Source: an uncultured Sphingomonadaceae bacterium | GTDB lineage: Bacteria; Pseudomonadota; Alphaproteobacteria; Sphingomonadales; Sphingomonadaceae | Reading direction: 5' to 3' | Assembly: GCA_937995515.1 (NCBI GenBank) | Contig: CALKJZ010000010.1 | Span: forward strand, 1 to 63,488 | Length of the DNA: 63,488 bases | Part shown: in pieces, positions 35,281-44,079 of the stretch | Layout of the letters: every line of letters starts with the position of its first letter | How positions within the stretch are numbered: position 1 is the first letter of the stretch | Program-made: the position numbers and the translations under genes | Notes under the pieces: generated by a model | What the model saw: the letters and a program-made list of their open reading frames with translations, nothing else | Database searches by the model: none | What the model was told of the DNA's origin: nothing

Positions 35281-37313
35281 TCCGGCCGGATGAGGATGTT
35301 GCCGAAGGAGTCCACCTCCCCAGTGTGGCCGATGTGGATGAGGGTCGTCGAGTCCATCTCGGTCACGATCGCCGGCCCGCGCACGATGTCGCCGGCGCGC
35401 AGCCGCGCGCGGTCGTAGATCGTGCCGTCGCGCGCGGCGCCGTCCATCCAGAGCTGGTGGTCCTTCACCCGTGCTGCGGTGGGGTTGCCGTCGCCGCGGG
35501 GGATCTCCTCGGCCTCGACCCTGGCGGCCGTCCCGAGCGCGATCACGCGGATGTTCACGATCTCCTGCGGGACTTCGAGGTTGAAGGTGAACAGCCGCTT
35601 GTGCTCGGCATCGAAGCGCGCCACCACATCGGCGATCGGGCCGCCCCGCGGGCTGAACATGGGCAGTTCGAATGCCTGCCCGGCGTAGCGCATGTCGAGC
35701 TCCACGCGCAGCTCCTGGTCGGCCGCCGGCACGCCCTCGGCCTCGAGCTCGGCGGTGACCTGGGCGATGATCTCGTCGATCACCGCGCCCACCTCCGCAT
35801 CGCAGGTATCGGTCACCAGCCGGTTGAAGCTGCGCTGGGCATCGACGCGCAGCCGCGTCGTGGCATCGCCATAGGCGCACAGCACGCCCGGCGAGACCGG
35901 CACGATGACCGGCCAGCTGCCCATCAGCCGCGCCATCGCATTGCCATGTAGCGGTCCCGCGCCGCCGAAGGGCATCAGCGCGAAATCGCGCGGGTCATAG
36001 CCCTGCTGCACCGACACCAGCCGGAGCGCGCCGAACATGTTCTCGTTGACGATGGCGATGATGCCGGCGGCGGCCTCCATCAGCCCGATGCCAAGCGCGT
36101 CCGCGATCTTCTGCACCGCCCGGCGCGCGGCCTCGCGGTCCAGCCGGAAGGTGCCCCCGAGCAGGTCCTCCGGCAGATAGCCGAGCACCACATTGGCATC
36201 GGTGACCGTCGGCTCGGTTCCCCCCTTGCCATAGGCGGCGGGGCCGGGGACGGCGCCTGCGGATTGCGGTCCGACCCGGAGTGCGCCGGTCAGCTCGGGC
36301 ACGGCGGCAATCGAGCCGCCGCCGGCGCCCACGGTTTTCACGTCGAGCGACGAGGCGCGCACCGTCAGGTGCCCGACGCTCGTCTCGCGGCGCAGCTTGG
36401 GCTGGAAGTCCTCGATGAGCGCGACATCGGTCGAGGTGCCGCCCATGTCGAGGGTGAGCACATTGGGAAAGCCGGCGTTGCGCGCCACCCACACGGCGCC
36501 TGCCACCCCGCCCGCCGGGCCCGACATCAGGAGGTTTACCGGCGCCTCGCAGCTCTTGTCGGCAGTCATCAGGCCGCCATCCGAGCGCAGCAGGTTGAGC
36601 TTGGCCGGCGTGCCCCACGCCTTCAGCTCCCGGTCGAGATTGCCGACATAGCGCGAGACGGTCGGCCGCACGGCGGAGTTGGCAACCGTTGTGAGCGCGC
36701 GCTCATATTCCTGCATCTCGGGCAGGATGTCGGCCGAGATGGAGACCGGGATCCCGGGCAGCTCCTCGGCCACGATCGCGGCCACGCGCCGCTCGTGGGC
36801 GGCGTTCACATAGGCATTCATGAGGCAGACGGTGACAGCCTCCACCCGCTCGCGTCGCAGCGTCTCGAGGCTCTGCCGCAGCTTTGCCTCGTCGAGCGGG
36901 CGCACGACCGCGCCATCGGCGCCGATCCGCTCAACGGCCTCGATGGTGGCCTCGAGTGGTGCGAGCGGCTGTGGCTTGGGCCAGATGATCCACGCCGCAA
37001 GCCCGCCGGGCACCAGCGAGCGCGCGATCTGCAGGATGTGCCGGTAGCCCTCGGTCACGATCAGGCCCACGCGGGCGATCTTGCCTTCCAGCACCGCGTT
37101 GGTGGCAACCGTTGTGCCGTGGAGGAACATCCCCACCTCGGCTGCGCCAATGCCTGCCGCCTCGCACAGCTGGCGCGCGCCCGAGACGACCGCCCGGCTC
37201 GGGTCGTCAGGCGTCGAGGGCACCTTGTCGCGCACGGTCCGGCCCGTCGCCTCGTCGATGACCAGAAGGTCGGTGAAGGTGCCGCCCACATCGACTCCGA
37301 GGCGATAGCTCAT
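35277..37313 (-). CDS. hyuA: Hydantoinase A/oxoprolinase family protein
   Basis: A 678-residue ATP-binding subunit. The actin-like ATPase start is LGVDVGGTFTDLLVIDEATG, the middle has FLHGTTVATNAVLEGKIARVG and VLTLDMGGTSTDVALIEDF, and VKTVGAGGGSIAAV with FGGAGPLHGNAMARLMG complete the hydantoinase A core. It works with HyuB at 32838-34724. ATP-dependent N-methylhydantoinase, hydantoinase, oxoprolinase and acetone or acetophenone carboxylase all share this family, so the substrate cannot be read directly. Its ATG overlaps the stop of the HMG-CoA-lyase-like gene. Confidence 0.9.
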   Translation of the reverse strand: MSYRLGVDVGGTFTDLLVIDEATGRTVRDKVPSTPDDPSRAVVSGARQLCEAAGIGAAEVGMFLHGTTVATNAVLEGKIARVGLIVTEGYRHILQIARSLVPGGLAAWIIWPKPQPLAPLEATIEAVERIGADGAVVRPLDEAKLRQSLETLRRERVEAVTVCLMNAYVNAAHERRVAAIVAEELPGIPVSISADILPEMQEYERALTTVANSAVRPTVSRYVGNLDRELKAWGTPAKLNLLRSDGGLMTADKSCEAPVNLLMSGPAGGVAGAVWVARNAGFPNVLTLDMGGTSTDVALIEDFQPKLRRETSVGHLTVRASSLDVKTVGAGGGSIAAVPELTGALRVGPQSAGAVPGPAAYGKGGTEPTVTDANVVLGYLPEDLLGGTFRLDREAARRAVQKIADALGIGLMEAAAGIIAIVNENMFGALRLVSVQQGYDPRDFALMPFGGAGPLHGNAMARLMGSWPVIVPVSPGVLCAYGDATTRLRVDAQRSFNRLVTDTCDAEVGAVIDEIIAQVTAELEAEGVPAADQELRVELDMRYAGQAFELPMFSPRGGPIADVVARFDAEHKRLFTFNLEVPQEIVNIRVIALGTAARVEAEEIPRGDGNPTAARVKDHQLWMDGAARDGTIYDRARLRAGDIVRGPAIVTEMDSTTLIHIGHTGEVDSFGNILIRPE

Positions 37314-38269
37314 GCCGCTCCAGCTCCCGTTTCAGCTCCTGTTGCGCGAAAATCCCCCGCCCGGCCGACCGCCGAGGGCAGGGCCCGGCCGATCCGGGTT
37401 TCAAACCAGTGGTTGGCCGCAATGAGCGCCTCCAGCGAAAAGCCGGTTGCAATGCCGGAGCGCTCGAAGGCGTAGACCAGATCCTCGGTTGCGATATTGC
37501 CCGTCGCCCGCGGGGCAAACGGGCAGCCGCCGAGCCCGCCGAGGCTGGAATCCAGCACCCGGATGCCGGCCTGCCACGCCGCCCACGCGTTGGCGATGCC
37601 GGTGCCGCGCGTGTTGTGGAAATGCGCGCGCAGGCGCACTCCGGGTGCGGCCTCGCGCACGAGGCTGACGAGATCGACCACCTGGCCGGGCACGCCAACC
37701 CCGATCGTGTCGGCAAGCGCGATCTCCTCCGCGCCGGCCTCGGCCATCTCGGCGGCAAGCGCTGCCACCCGAGCAGGTGGCACCGGCCCCTCGAAGGGGC
37801 AGCCGAAGGCCGCCGAGATCGTCACCTGCGGCACCAGCCCGCCCTCGCGCGCAAGCCGCAGCATCTCGCGGTTTGCCGCGAGCCCCTCGGCGATGGTCTG
37901 CCCCTGGTTCCGCTGGCCGAAGGTGTCGCTCGCAACCAGCACGCAGCCCGCCTCGTCGACCCCGCGCCGGCCGCCCTCGCGGGTGGCCAGCGCGCGCAGC
38001 ACGCCGCGCTTGTTGAGGCACAGGCCGATGTAGGAGACATCGGCGCGGTCGGGCAGCGCGGCAATCACCGCCTCGCCATCGGCCATCTGTGGCACCCGCG
38101 CCGGGTTCACAAAGCTTGCCACCTCGAGCCGGCGCGCGCCGGCCTCGATCAGGCGGACGATCAGCGCCACCTTGTCGGCGGTGGTGACCAGCTCCTTCTC
38201 GTTCTGCAGGCCGTCGCGGGCGCCGACCTCGACAACCGACAGCGACCCTCCCACGGCGAGCTCCCGCAT
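37310..38269 (-). CDS. Hydroxymethylglutaryl-CoA lyase-like aldolase
   Basis: A 319-residue TIM-barrel lyase that cleaves 3-hydroxy-3-methylglutaryl-CoA or a related 3-hydroxyacyl-CoA. The catalytic arginine is in VVEVGARDGLQNEKEL, the metal histidines in AHFHNTRGTG and the cysteine in the signature LGGLGGCPFAPRATGN (the family usually has PGATGN). It is the first gene of the operon with HyuA, SRPBCC and HyuB. No ribosome site precedes the ATG at 38269, which also lies inside a 12-bp palindrome. A GTG five codons later (38254) has GGGAG at good spacing and may be the real start, placing the palindrome in the leader. Confidence 0.85.
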   Translation of the reverse strand: MRELAVGGSLSVVEVGARDGLQNEKELVTTADKVALIVRLIEAGARRLEVASFVNPARVPQMADGEAVIAALPDRADVSYIGLCLNKRGVLRALATREGGRRGVDEAGCVLVASDTFGQRNQGQTIAEGLAANREMLRLAREGGLVPQVTISAAFGCPFEGPVPPARVAALAAEMAEAGAEEIALADTIGVGVPGQVVDLVSLVREAAPGVRLRAHFHNTRGTGIANAWAAWQAGIRVLDSSLGGLGGCPFAPRATGNIATEDLVYAFERSGIATGFSLEALIAANHWFETRIGRALPSAVGRAGDFRATGAETGAGAA

Positions 38270-38279
38270 TGTATACAAT
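38268..38279. promoter_or_regulatory. 12-bp perfect palindrome, candidate GntR-type operator
   Basis: ATTGTATACAAT reads the same on both strands. The core T-T-G-T-A-T-A-C-A-A fits the T-x-G-T...A-C-x-A pattern of FadR-subfamily GntR operators. It sits between the divergent HMG-CoA-lyase-like and CoA-transferase genes and could control both operons. No GntR gene is in the window. Confidence 0.6.
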
Positions 38280-38298
38280 TCCCGCCCGGGGCTATATG
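38270..38298 (+). promoter_or_regulatory. Candidate promoter of CoA-transferase operon
   Basis: TTGTAT (38270-38275) and TATATG (38293-38298) are 17 bp apart, a plausible though weak -35/-10 pair. The -35 lies within the 12-bp palindrome, so a bound repressor would block it. Confidence 0.35.
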
Positions 38299-38336
38299 CG
38301 CCCCGGCAACAAGAGGCAACCAGGGAAGGCAGGCAA

Positions 38337-39536
38337 ATGGCACAGGGCGCGCTCGACGGACTGCGGCTGATCGAGCTGGGGCAGCTGATCGCCGGCCCCT
38401 TCTGCGGCCAGCTGATGGCCGACCACGGCGCCGAGGTGATCAAGATCGAACCCCCGGCGCGGCCCGGCGAGACGGCAAGCGGCGACCCGATGCGCCAGTG
38501 GGGGCGCGCCAAGCCGCTGTGGTTTCCGGTCGTGGCGCGCAACAAGAAGACGATCACCCTCAACCTGCGCGAGCCCGAGGGCCAGGCCATCCTGAAGCGG
38601 CTGGTGGCCAAGTCGGACTTCCTGCTCGAGAATTTCCGCCCGGGCACGATGGAGAAATGGGGGCTCGGCTGGGAGGCGCTTTCGGCCGAGAATCCCGGGC
38701 TCATCATGATCCGTGTTTCGGGCTTCGGCCAGACGGGGCCCTATGCGCCGCGCGCGGGCTATGGATCGATCGGCGAGGCGATGGGCGGCATCCGCAATCT
38801 CGCCGGCGACCCGTCCACCCCGCCGTCGCGGGTGGGGCTTTCGATCGGCGATTCGCTTGCGGCCACCTTCGCCTGCCTCGGGGCAATGATGGCCCTCCAT
38901 CACCGGCACCGCACCGGCCAGGGGCAGGTGGTGGACTCCGCCATCTACGAGGCCGTGCTGGCGATGATGGAGTCGACCGTGCCCGAATATACCGAGGCCG
39001 GCTTCATCCGCGAGCGCACCGGCTCGATCCTGCCTGGGGTTGCGCCATCGAACGCCTATGAGTGCCGCGACGGCACCATCATCATCGGCGCCAACCAGAA
39101 CAGCGTGTGGGCGCGCATGGCGGAAGCCATGGGCCGGCCGGAGCTCGCCACCGACCCCCGCTATGCCACCCACCAGGCGCGCGGCGAGCGTCAGCAGGAA
39201 CTCGACGACCTGATCAACGCCTGGACCCGCGAGCGCACCACCGCCGAGGTGCTGGCGCTGATGGAGGCGCAAGGCGTGCCCGCCGGCAAGATCTACAAGG
39301 CGCCCGACATGCTGGACGACCCGCATTTCGCGGCCCGCGAGGCGCTCATCCGCGTGCCGCATCCCGAATATGCCAATTTGGTAATGCAGAACGTGTTCCC
39401 GAAGTTGTCCGAAACGCCCGGCAAGGTGAACTGGCCCGGCCAGCCGATGGGCGCGTTCAACGAGGAGATCTACGGCGGGCTCCTTGGCATGTCGTCGGCC
39501 GAGCAGGCGCGCCTGCGCGAGGCGGGCATCATCTGA
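38337..39536 (+). CDS. CoA-transferase family III (CaiB/BaiF) protein
   Basis: A 399-residue enzyme that moves CoA between acyl groups. The start RLIELGQLIAGPFCGQLMADHGAEVIKIE is split over two family blocks; KKTITLNLREPEGQAILKRL and LLENFRPGTMEKWGLG follow. The catalytic aspartate is in GLSIGDSLAATFACLGAM. Length is typical. The ATG at 38337 has AGGGAAGGCAGG upstream. It probably activates the carboxylate that the HMG-CoA-lyase-like enzyme of the divergent operon later cleaves. Its stop overlaps the next ATG (TGATG). Confidence 0.9.
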   Translation: MAQGALDGLRLIELGQLIAGPFCGQLMADHGAEVIKIEPPARPGETASGDPMRQWGRAKPLWFPVVARNKKTITLNLREPEGQAILKRLVAKSDFLLENFRPGTMEKWGLGWEALSAENPGLIMIRVSGFGQTGPYAPRAGYGSIGEAMGGIRNLAGDPSTPPSRVGLSIGDSLAATFACLGAMMALHHRHRTGQGQVVDSAIYEAVLAMMESTVPEYTEAGFIRERTGSILPGVAPSNAYECRDGTIIIGANQNSVWARMAEAMGRPELATDPRYATHQARGERQQELDDLINAWTRERTTAEVLALMEAQGVPAGKIYKAPDMLDDPHFAAREALIRVPHPEYANLVMQNVFPKLSETPGKVNWPGQPMGAFNEEIYGGLLGMSSAEQARLREAGII

Positions 39537-40165
39537 TGGACCTCGCCGAGGATTATGCGCGGGCCGGTTTCGGTGGCACGTTGGCACCAGCCGACCGGCC
39601 GGCACTCCTGCTCATCGACGTGGCGCGCGCCTATCTCGAGCCTGCCTCGCCGCTCTATGCCGGGGTCGAGGCGGCCTTTGCAGCCATGGTGCGGCTGACG
39701 GCCCGGGCGCGGGAGACGCAAACTCCGGTCATCTTCACCCGTGTCGAATATGCCGACCCGCGGGAAGGCGGCCTGTTCCGGCGCAAGATCCCCGCGCTTG
39801 CCTGTTTCGAGCGTGGCAATCCGCTGGGCGCGTTCGACCCGCGCCTTGCCCCGCAGCCGGGCGACCTTGTCATCACCAAGCATTTCCCGTCGGCTTTCTT
39901 CGGCACGCCGCTTGCCGCCATGCTGGCAGCCGGCCGCATCGACACGCTTCTCCTGTGCGGCTTTTCCACCTCGGGATGCGTGCGCGCCACGGCCGTCGAC
40001 GCGCTCTGCCTCGGCTTCGTGCCGATCGTGGTTTCCGACGCGGTTGGCGACCGGTCGGAGGAGGTGCATCGCGCCAACCTCTTCGACCTCGGCGCCAAGA
40101 CGGCAACGCTGATGGGCGAGGCCGAGGCGGCAGCCCTCCTCGGCCACGCGCCCGGCGGGACCTAG
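39536..40165 (+). CDS. Isochorismatase-family cysteine hydrolase, N-carbamoylsarcosine amidase-like
   Basis: A 209-residue hydrolase. The triad is Asp in LLLIDVARAYLEP, Lys in VITKHFPSAFFGTPL and Cys in LLCGFSTSGCVRATAVDA. The EGGLFRRKIPAL stretch and overall layout resemble N-carbamoylsarcosine amidohydrolase. That enzyme acts directly after ATP-dependent N-methylhydantoinase (HyuA/HyuB) in one creatinine pathway, and HyuA/HyuB-like genes are divergent here, which makes amide hydrolysis in the same pathway likely but unproven. It shares its stop-codon CTAG with the convergent next gene. Confidence 0.82.
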   Translation: MDLAEDYARAGFGGTLAPADRPALLLIDVARAYLEPASPLYAGVEAAFAAMVRLTARARETQTPVIFTRVEYADPREGGLFRRKIPALACFERGNPLGAFDPRLAPQPGDLVITKHFPSAFFGTPLAAMLAAGRIDTLLLCGFSTSGCVRATAVDALCLGFVPIVVSDAVGDRSEEVHRANLFDLGAKTATLMGEAEAAALLGHAPGGT

Positions 40166-41106
40166 CGGATCAGATCGCGAATGTCGTTGCTGCGGAATGG
40201 CTCGTTCATGCTGGACTGCGGGCAATAGCGCTTCGAACTGCTGCTGCCGCCGGGCCATCGGATGGTGAACCGGCTGTCATCCGGAATCTCGAATGTCACG
40301 GTTGACTCCTCCGGGGGCGATTCCCGACCCCAGCCGCCCAGCTCCTGGCAACGCTGGGTCACGCGATACCGGCCGCCACCCTGCGGCTCGACCCTGGTGA
40401 ACGTGCAGACATCACGCGATCCGTTGATGCCATTGCCCGTCAACAGGTTCACCGTTGCATTCGAAGCCCGGTTGCACGGGTCTTCCGCAGAGACGAAGTA
40501 GCCGCGCTTCAACGGCAGGGTGCCGGGCTTCGCCGCCTGGGTCGAGTGCGCCTGCGCTGCCGGTGCCGCTGCAGTCGCAGCCGGAGCCATGGCGCCGGGC
40601 GCAGCGGCGATGGCCACGCGGCGGCCATCGGTCGGAGCCAGCTCGAAGCGGGTGGCGGACGCATTCCAGCGCAGCTCGTCGCCGCAGCGCGCGGCGCCGC
40701 AGGCCGGTCCGCGCCGGGCGATCTGCAGCCGTGCCGGCGGCCCGGCGAGCACGCGGAAGGCAAGGAGCCGGTCGGCAAAGGCAAGCCGCGCCGAGCCATC
40801 CGCCTGCCGCACCCAAAGCTCGACGCGCGCAAGGCCATCGGGCCGGAACAGGGCCGGCCGGCCGGTGCACGGGACATTGCCTTCGGACACGAGAAAGTCG
40901 AGCCGGCCATCGCCGGTGAAGTCGGCCGGAAGCACGAAGCGCCCCTCGCCGCGCATCGAGCCGAGCGTTCCGCCGGCGGCGACGCAGCGCGCCACCAGTT
41001 CGCTCACGCGCGCCTCGATCTCGCGTGGAACACCCTCCTGTGCATGAACGGGCGCGGCAGTCGCCGCCACTGCGGCTGCGGCGATCGCCGCCATCCCCTG
41101 CATCAT
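40162..41106 (-). CDS. Exported protein of unknown function, cysteine-containing C-terminal domain
   Basis: A 314-residue protein with a signal peptide (AAIAAAAVAATAAPVHAQ). The first part (about 25-175) has VLPADFTGDGRLDFLVSEG, like a single FG-GAP/VCBS calcium-type loop. An alanine-rich linker follows. The C-terminal 105 residues (KRGYFVSAEDPCNRASNATV ... RVTQRCQELGG ... RYCPQSS) carry four cysteines and resemble a small exported domain of unknown role seen in alphaproteobacteria. It lies 52 bp after the AbgT gene on the same strand. Confidence 0.6.
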   Translation of the reverse strand: MMQGMAAIAAAAVAATAAPVHAQEGVPREIEARVSELVARCVAAGGTLGSMRGEGRFVLPADFTGDGRLDFLVSEGNVPCTGRPALFRPDGLARVELWVRQADGSARLAFADRLLAFRVLAGPPARLQIARRGPACGAARCGDELRWNASATRFELAPTDGRRVAIAAAPGAMAPAATAAAPAAQAHSTQAAKPGTLPLKRGYFVSAEDPCNRASNATVNLLTGNGINGSRDVCTFTRVEPQGGGRYRVTQRCQELGGWGRESPPEESTVTFEIPDDSRFTIRWPGGSSSSKRYCPQSSMNEPFRSNDIRDLIR

Positions 41107-41158
41107 CCTGCCCTCCTGCTGCCGGCATAGGCGGGCGCCGATGGCGCGGCAAGGGGCA

Positions 41159-42715
41159 TCAGAAGCCGAGCGGGATCCCGAGCGCGAAGAAGCCGACGAG
41201 AAAGCCGGTCCACACGAGAAGGAAGGCGATGGAATAGGGGAACATCAGGATGAAGAGCTCGCCGAGCGTGAAGCCGGGCACGTAGCGCCGTGCGAAGGCA
41301 AGGATCACCCCGGCATAGAACATCATCGGGGTGATGATGTTGGTCACGCTGTCGCCGACGCGGTAGGCGGCCGCCACGAGATCGGGGGTCATCGCCGGGT
41401 TCACCGCATGGAGCATCGGGATGAACAGCGGGCCGAGCAGCAGCCACTTGGAGGTGAGCCCGCCGATCACGAGGTTGAGCGTGGCGGTAAGGAGCACGAA
41501 GCCCACGAGCAGCAGCACCGGCGCATCCTGCAGCCCAAGCGCGAGGAGCCCCGAGGCGCCGAGCTGGGTGATGAGCGTGCCGAGCCCGGAATGGGAAATG
41601 AGCGCCAGCGTATTGTAGGCAAAGAAGGTGAGCACCACGACATAGCCCATGGTGTTCATCTGCGCGATCATCCCCTGCACGACATCCATGACCGACCGCA
41701 CCCTGCCTGCGCCGATGCCATAGGCAGTGCCGGTGAGGATGAAGGCAAGCGCGATCAGCAGCACCAGCCGCTCGAGGAAGGGGTTGACGGCCTGCCCGGT
41801 CTCCGGGTCGGTGAAGGGGGCAAGCGGGCCAAGGCCGAGCGCTGCAACGATGGCGACCGACAGCAGCAGGCCGAGCCCGGCCGCGCGCAGGCCGCGATGC
41901 TCGGCTGCCGACAGCGCAAAGGCGCCGGGATCGAGGTCGGCAGGCATCTGGTGCGGCACATGCGCAAGCCGCGGCGCCACGAAGCGGCTGGTCACCCACG
42001 CGCCCACGGGGGCCAGCAGGAAGACCGAGGCAGCGGTGAACCAGTAGGTCATGGTCGCCGGGTTCAGGGGGCGGCCATCGCTTGCGGCAAAGGCGATGCC
42101 GCTTGCCTCGGCAAAGGCCCGCGCGTTCACGCCCATGATGATGTCGCTGGTGGTCCCGGGGACAAGGTTGGCCGAAAACCCGGCCGAAACCCCGGCGAAG
42201 GCCGCCGCCATGCCCACGATCGGGTGCTTGCCCAGGCTTGCGTAAAGAAGGCCGGCGAGCGGCACGAGGATGAGATAGCCCGCATCGCTGGCAAGCGAGC
42301 TCATGATCCCGAGGAACACGACGGCAAGGGCGAGGAATCGCTCCGGGATGGCAGCGCCCGCCCGCTTGATGAGCGCGCCGAGGAGGCCGGTGTGCTCGGC
42401 GACACCCACGGCCATGATGATGAAGATGATGATGCCCAGCACGCCGCCGCCGAAGGCCAGCCAGTTGGCGAGGATGGCATTGTCGAAGATCCAGCGGACA
42501 TTTTCCGCCGTTGCCATCGAGCGGATGCCCTGTTCGGCAACCGTGCCGCCTGGCCCTGGCACCGCAAAGCGCGTGCCGGCCAGCAGCACCGAGGCGGCAA
42601 ACACGATCACCCAGAGCGCCATGAAGATGACGATCGGGTCGGGGATCGCACGGCCCGCCTTCTCGATCCACGCAGCCGCACCCTCTGCGCGGGCCGGTTC
42701 GCCGGTTCCGGTCAT
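41159..42715 (-). CDS. AbgT family transporter
   Basis: A 518-residue inner-membrane protein with about 11 hydrophobic segments. Family landmarks are IPDPIVIFMALWVIVFAASV, LASDAGYLILVPLAGLLYAS, GVSAGFSANLVPGTTSDIIM, NTMGYVVVLTFFAYNTLALI and NPAMTPDLVAAAYRVGDSVTNIITPMM (split at the pore-lining motif). AbgT proteins take up p-aminobenzoyl-glutamate or export sulfonamides. It begins 10 bp after the APC permease stop, so both are in one operon. Confidence 0.9.
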   Translation of the reverse strand: MTGTGEPARAEGAAAWIEKAGRAIPDPIVIFMALWVIVFAASVLLAGTRFAVPGPGGTVAEQGIRSMATAENVRWIFDNAILANWLAFGGGVLGIIIFIIMAVGVAEHTGLLGALIKRAGAAIPERFLALAVVFLGIMSSLASDAGYLILVPLAGLLYASLGKHPIVGMAAAFAGVSAGFSANLVPGTTSDIIMGVNARAFAEASGIAFAASDGRPLNPATMTYWFTAASVFLLAPVGAWVTSRFVAPRLAHVPHQMPADLDPGAFALSAAEHRGLRAAGLGLLLSVAIVAALGLGPLAPFTDPETGQAVNPFLERLVLLIALAFILTGTAYGIGAGRVRSVMDVVQGMIAQMNTMGYVVVLTFFAYNTLALISHSGLGTLITQLGASGLLALGLQDAPVLLLVGFVLLTATLNLVIGGLTSKWLLLGPLFIPMLHAVNPAMTPDLVAAAYRVGDSVTNIITPMMFYAGVILAFARRYVPGFTLGELFILMFPYSIAFLLVWTGFLVGFFALGIPLGF

Positions 42716-42725
42716 GCGCCCCTCC

Positions 42726-44072
42726 TCATTCGGCTGTCGCCCGCCTGCCACCCTGCCGCGCCAGCCACATGAGCGGCACACCGGCCAGCAGCACCGCAAG
42801 GCCCAGCCAGCCGGCAAGCGTTGCCCCTTCCGCGCCTGTGCCAAGCATGCGCGCATAGCCGATCGACGACCAGAGCATGAAGCCGCACACACCGGCAAAG
42901 ACGAGCGGGGTGAGCGGCCAAAGCGGCACCCGGAAGCCGCCGTGCCCCGGGTCTGCGGCACGCAAGCGGAACAGCGCAAGGGCGGTCAGCAGCAGGAACA
43001 GCCAGAAGACCGGAGCGCCGAAGGCGACCATGGCGGCAAAGGAATCGCGCGCGCGGGCGCCATAGGCGATCAGCAGCAGCGCGATCGCTCCCTGGAGCAG
43101 GAGTGCGGGAGCCGGGACGGATCGGCCCGCGTTCCAGCTCCCGAGGAAGGCAAAGGCCGGCACCGACTGGCCGAGCGCGCACATCGCCCGCGCGCCGGTC
43201 AGGATCGTGACGTTGAGCGTCGACAGGGCGGCCAGCAGGATGGCGCCCGCAATCAGCGCCTCACCGGGCGGTCCGAAGGCCGCGGCCGCAAGGTCGGCAG
43301 CCGGTGCCGCGCTCGCCGCAAGCCCCTCGCGACCGAGCACGGCGAGATAGGCGAGGTTCACGCCGAGGTAGAGGGCCGCGACGAGGAGGATGCCGCCCAC
43401 CAGCCCGCGCAGGAAGCCGCGCGCGGCATCGCGCGCCTCGCCCGAAAGATAGGCCGCCTCGTTCCAGCCGCCGAAGGTGAGCATCACGAAGACAAGCGCA
43501 AGCCCGGGGCTGGCCGCCGTGCCCCCGGAGGCGGCGGGAGGCGCACCCGCCGCGGCAAGCCCGCCCGCCAGCATCACGGCAGCCATGGCAGCAAGCACCA
43601 GGGCCAGAAGCAGCCACTGGGCGCGGCGCGCGACGTCGACACCCAGAAGATTGAGCAGGGTGAAGGCGAGAACTGCAAGCGCTGCAACCAGCGCGGGCGG
43701 GGCGCCGGGCAGCAGCCGGCCTGCATAGTCCGCAAGCACGAAGGCGACCGCTGCGATCGAACCCGTCTGGATGACCGCGGTGCGCGCCCACACGAACAGG
43801 ATGCCGACCGGCGCGCCCCAGGCCCGGCGCAGGAAGCCATATTCGCCGCCGATGCCCGGATGGCGCGCGGCGAGCTCGGCATAGGTGAGGGCACCGGCAA
43901 GCGCGGAGAGCGCGCCGAACGCCCAGACGGCAAGGAACTGGGCATCGGAGCCGGTGTTGGCGGCCACCTCCGCGGGCGCGCGGAAGATGCCAACGCCCAC
44001 CACGATCCCGAGCACGAACACGGCGACATCGGCCGCCGAGAGCCGGCGCGACGGGAGGCTCTGGCTGGTCAA
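42726..44072 (-). CDS. APC superfamily amino acid permease
   Basis: A protein of about 448 residues with 12 hydrophobic segments. It opens with SAADVAVFVLGIVVGVGIFRAP (the G-x-G-I-F signature of segment 1), then YAELAARHPGIGGEYGFLRRA and FGGWNEAAYLSGEARD. It probably carries an amino acid or amine by proton symport. No ATG fits: a TTG at 44072, 7 bp after the methyltransferase stop, is the best start, though its ribosome site is weak. Confidence 0.85.
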   Translation of the reverse strand: MTSQSLPSRRLSAADVAVFVLGIVVGVGIFRAPAEVAANTGSDAQFLAVWAFGALSALAGALTYAELAARHPGIGGEYGFLRRAWGAPVGILFVWARTAVIQTGSIAAVAFVLADYAGRLLPGAPPALVAALAVLAFTLLNLLGVDVARRAQWLLLALVLAAMAAVMLAGGLAAAGAPPAASGGTAASPGLALVFVMLTFGGWNEAAYLSGEARDAARGFLRGLVGGILLVAALYLGVNLAYLAVLGREGLAASAAPAADLAAAAFGPPGEALIAGAILLAALSTLNVTILTGARAMCALGQSVPAFAFLGSWNAGRSVPAPALLLQGAIALLLIAYGARARDSFAAMVAFGAPVFWLFLLLTALALFRLRAADPGHGGFRVPLWPLTPLVFAGVCGFMLWSSIGYARMLGTGAEGATLAGWLGLAVLLAGVPLMWLARQGGRRATAE

Positions 44073-44079
44073 GCGCCGG

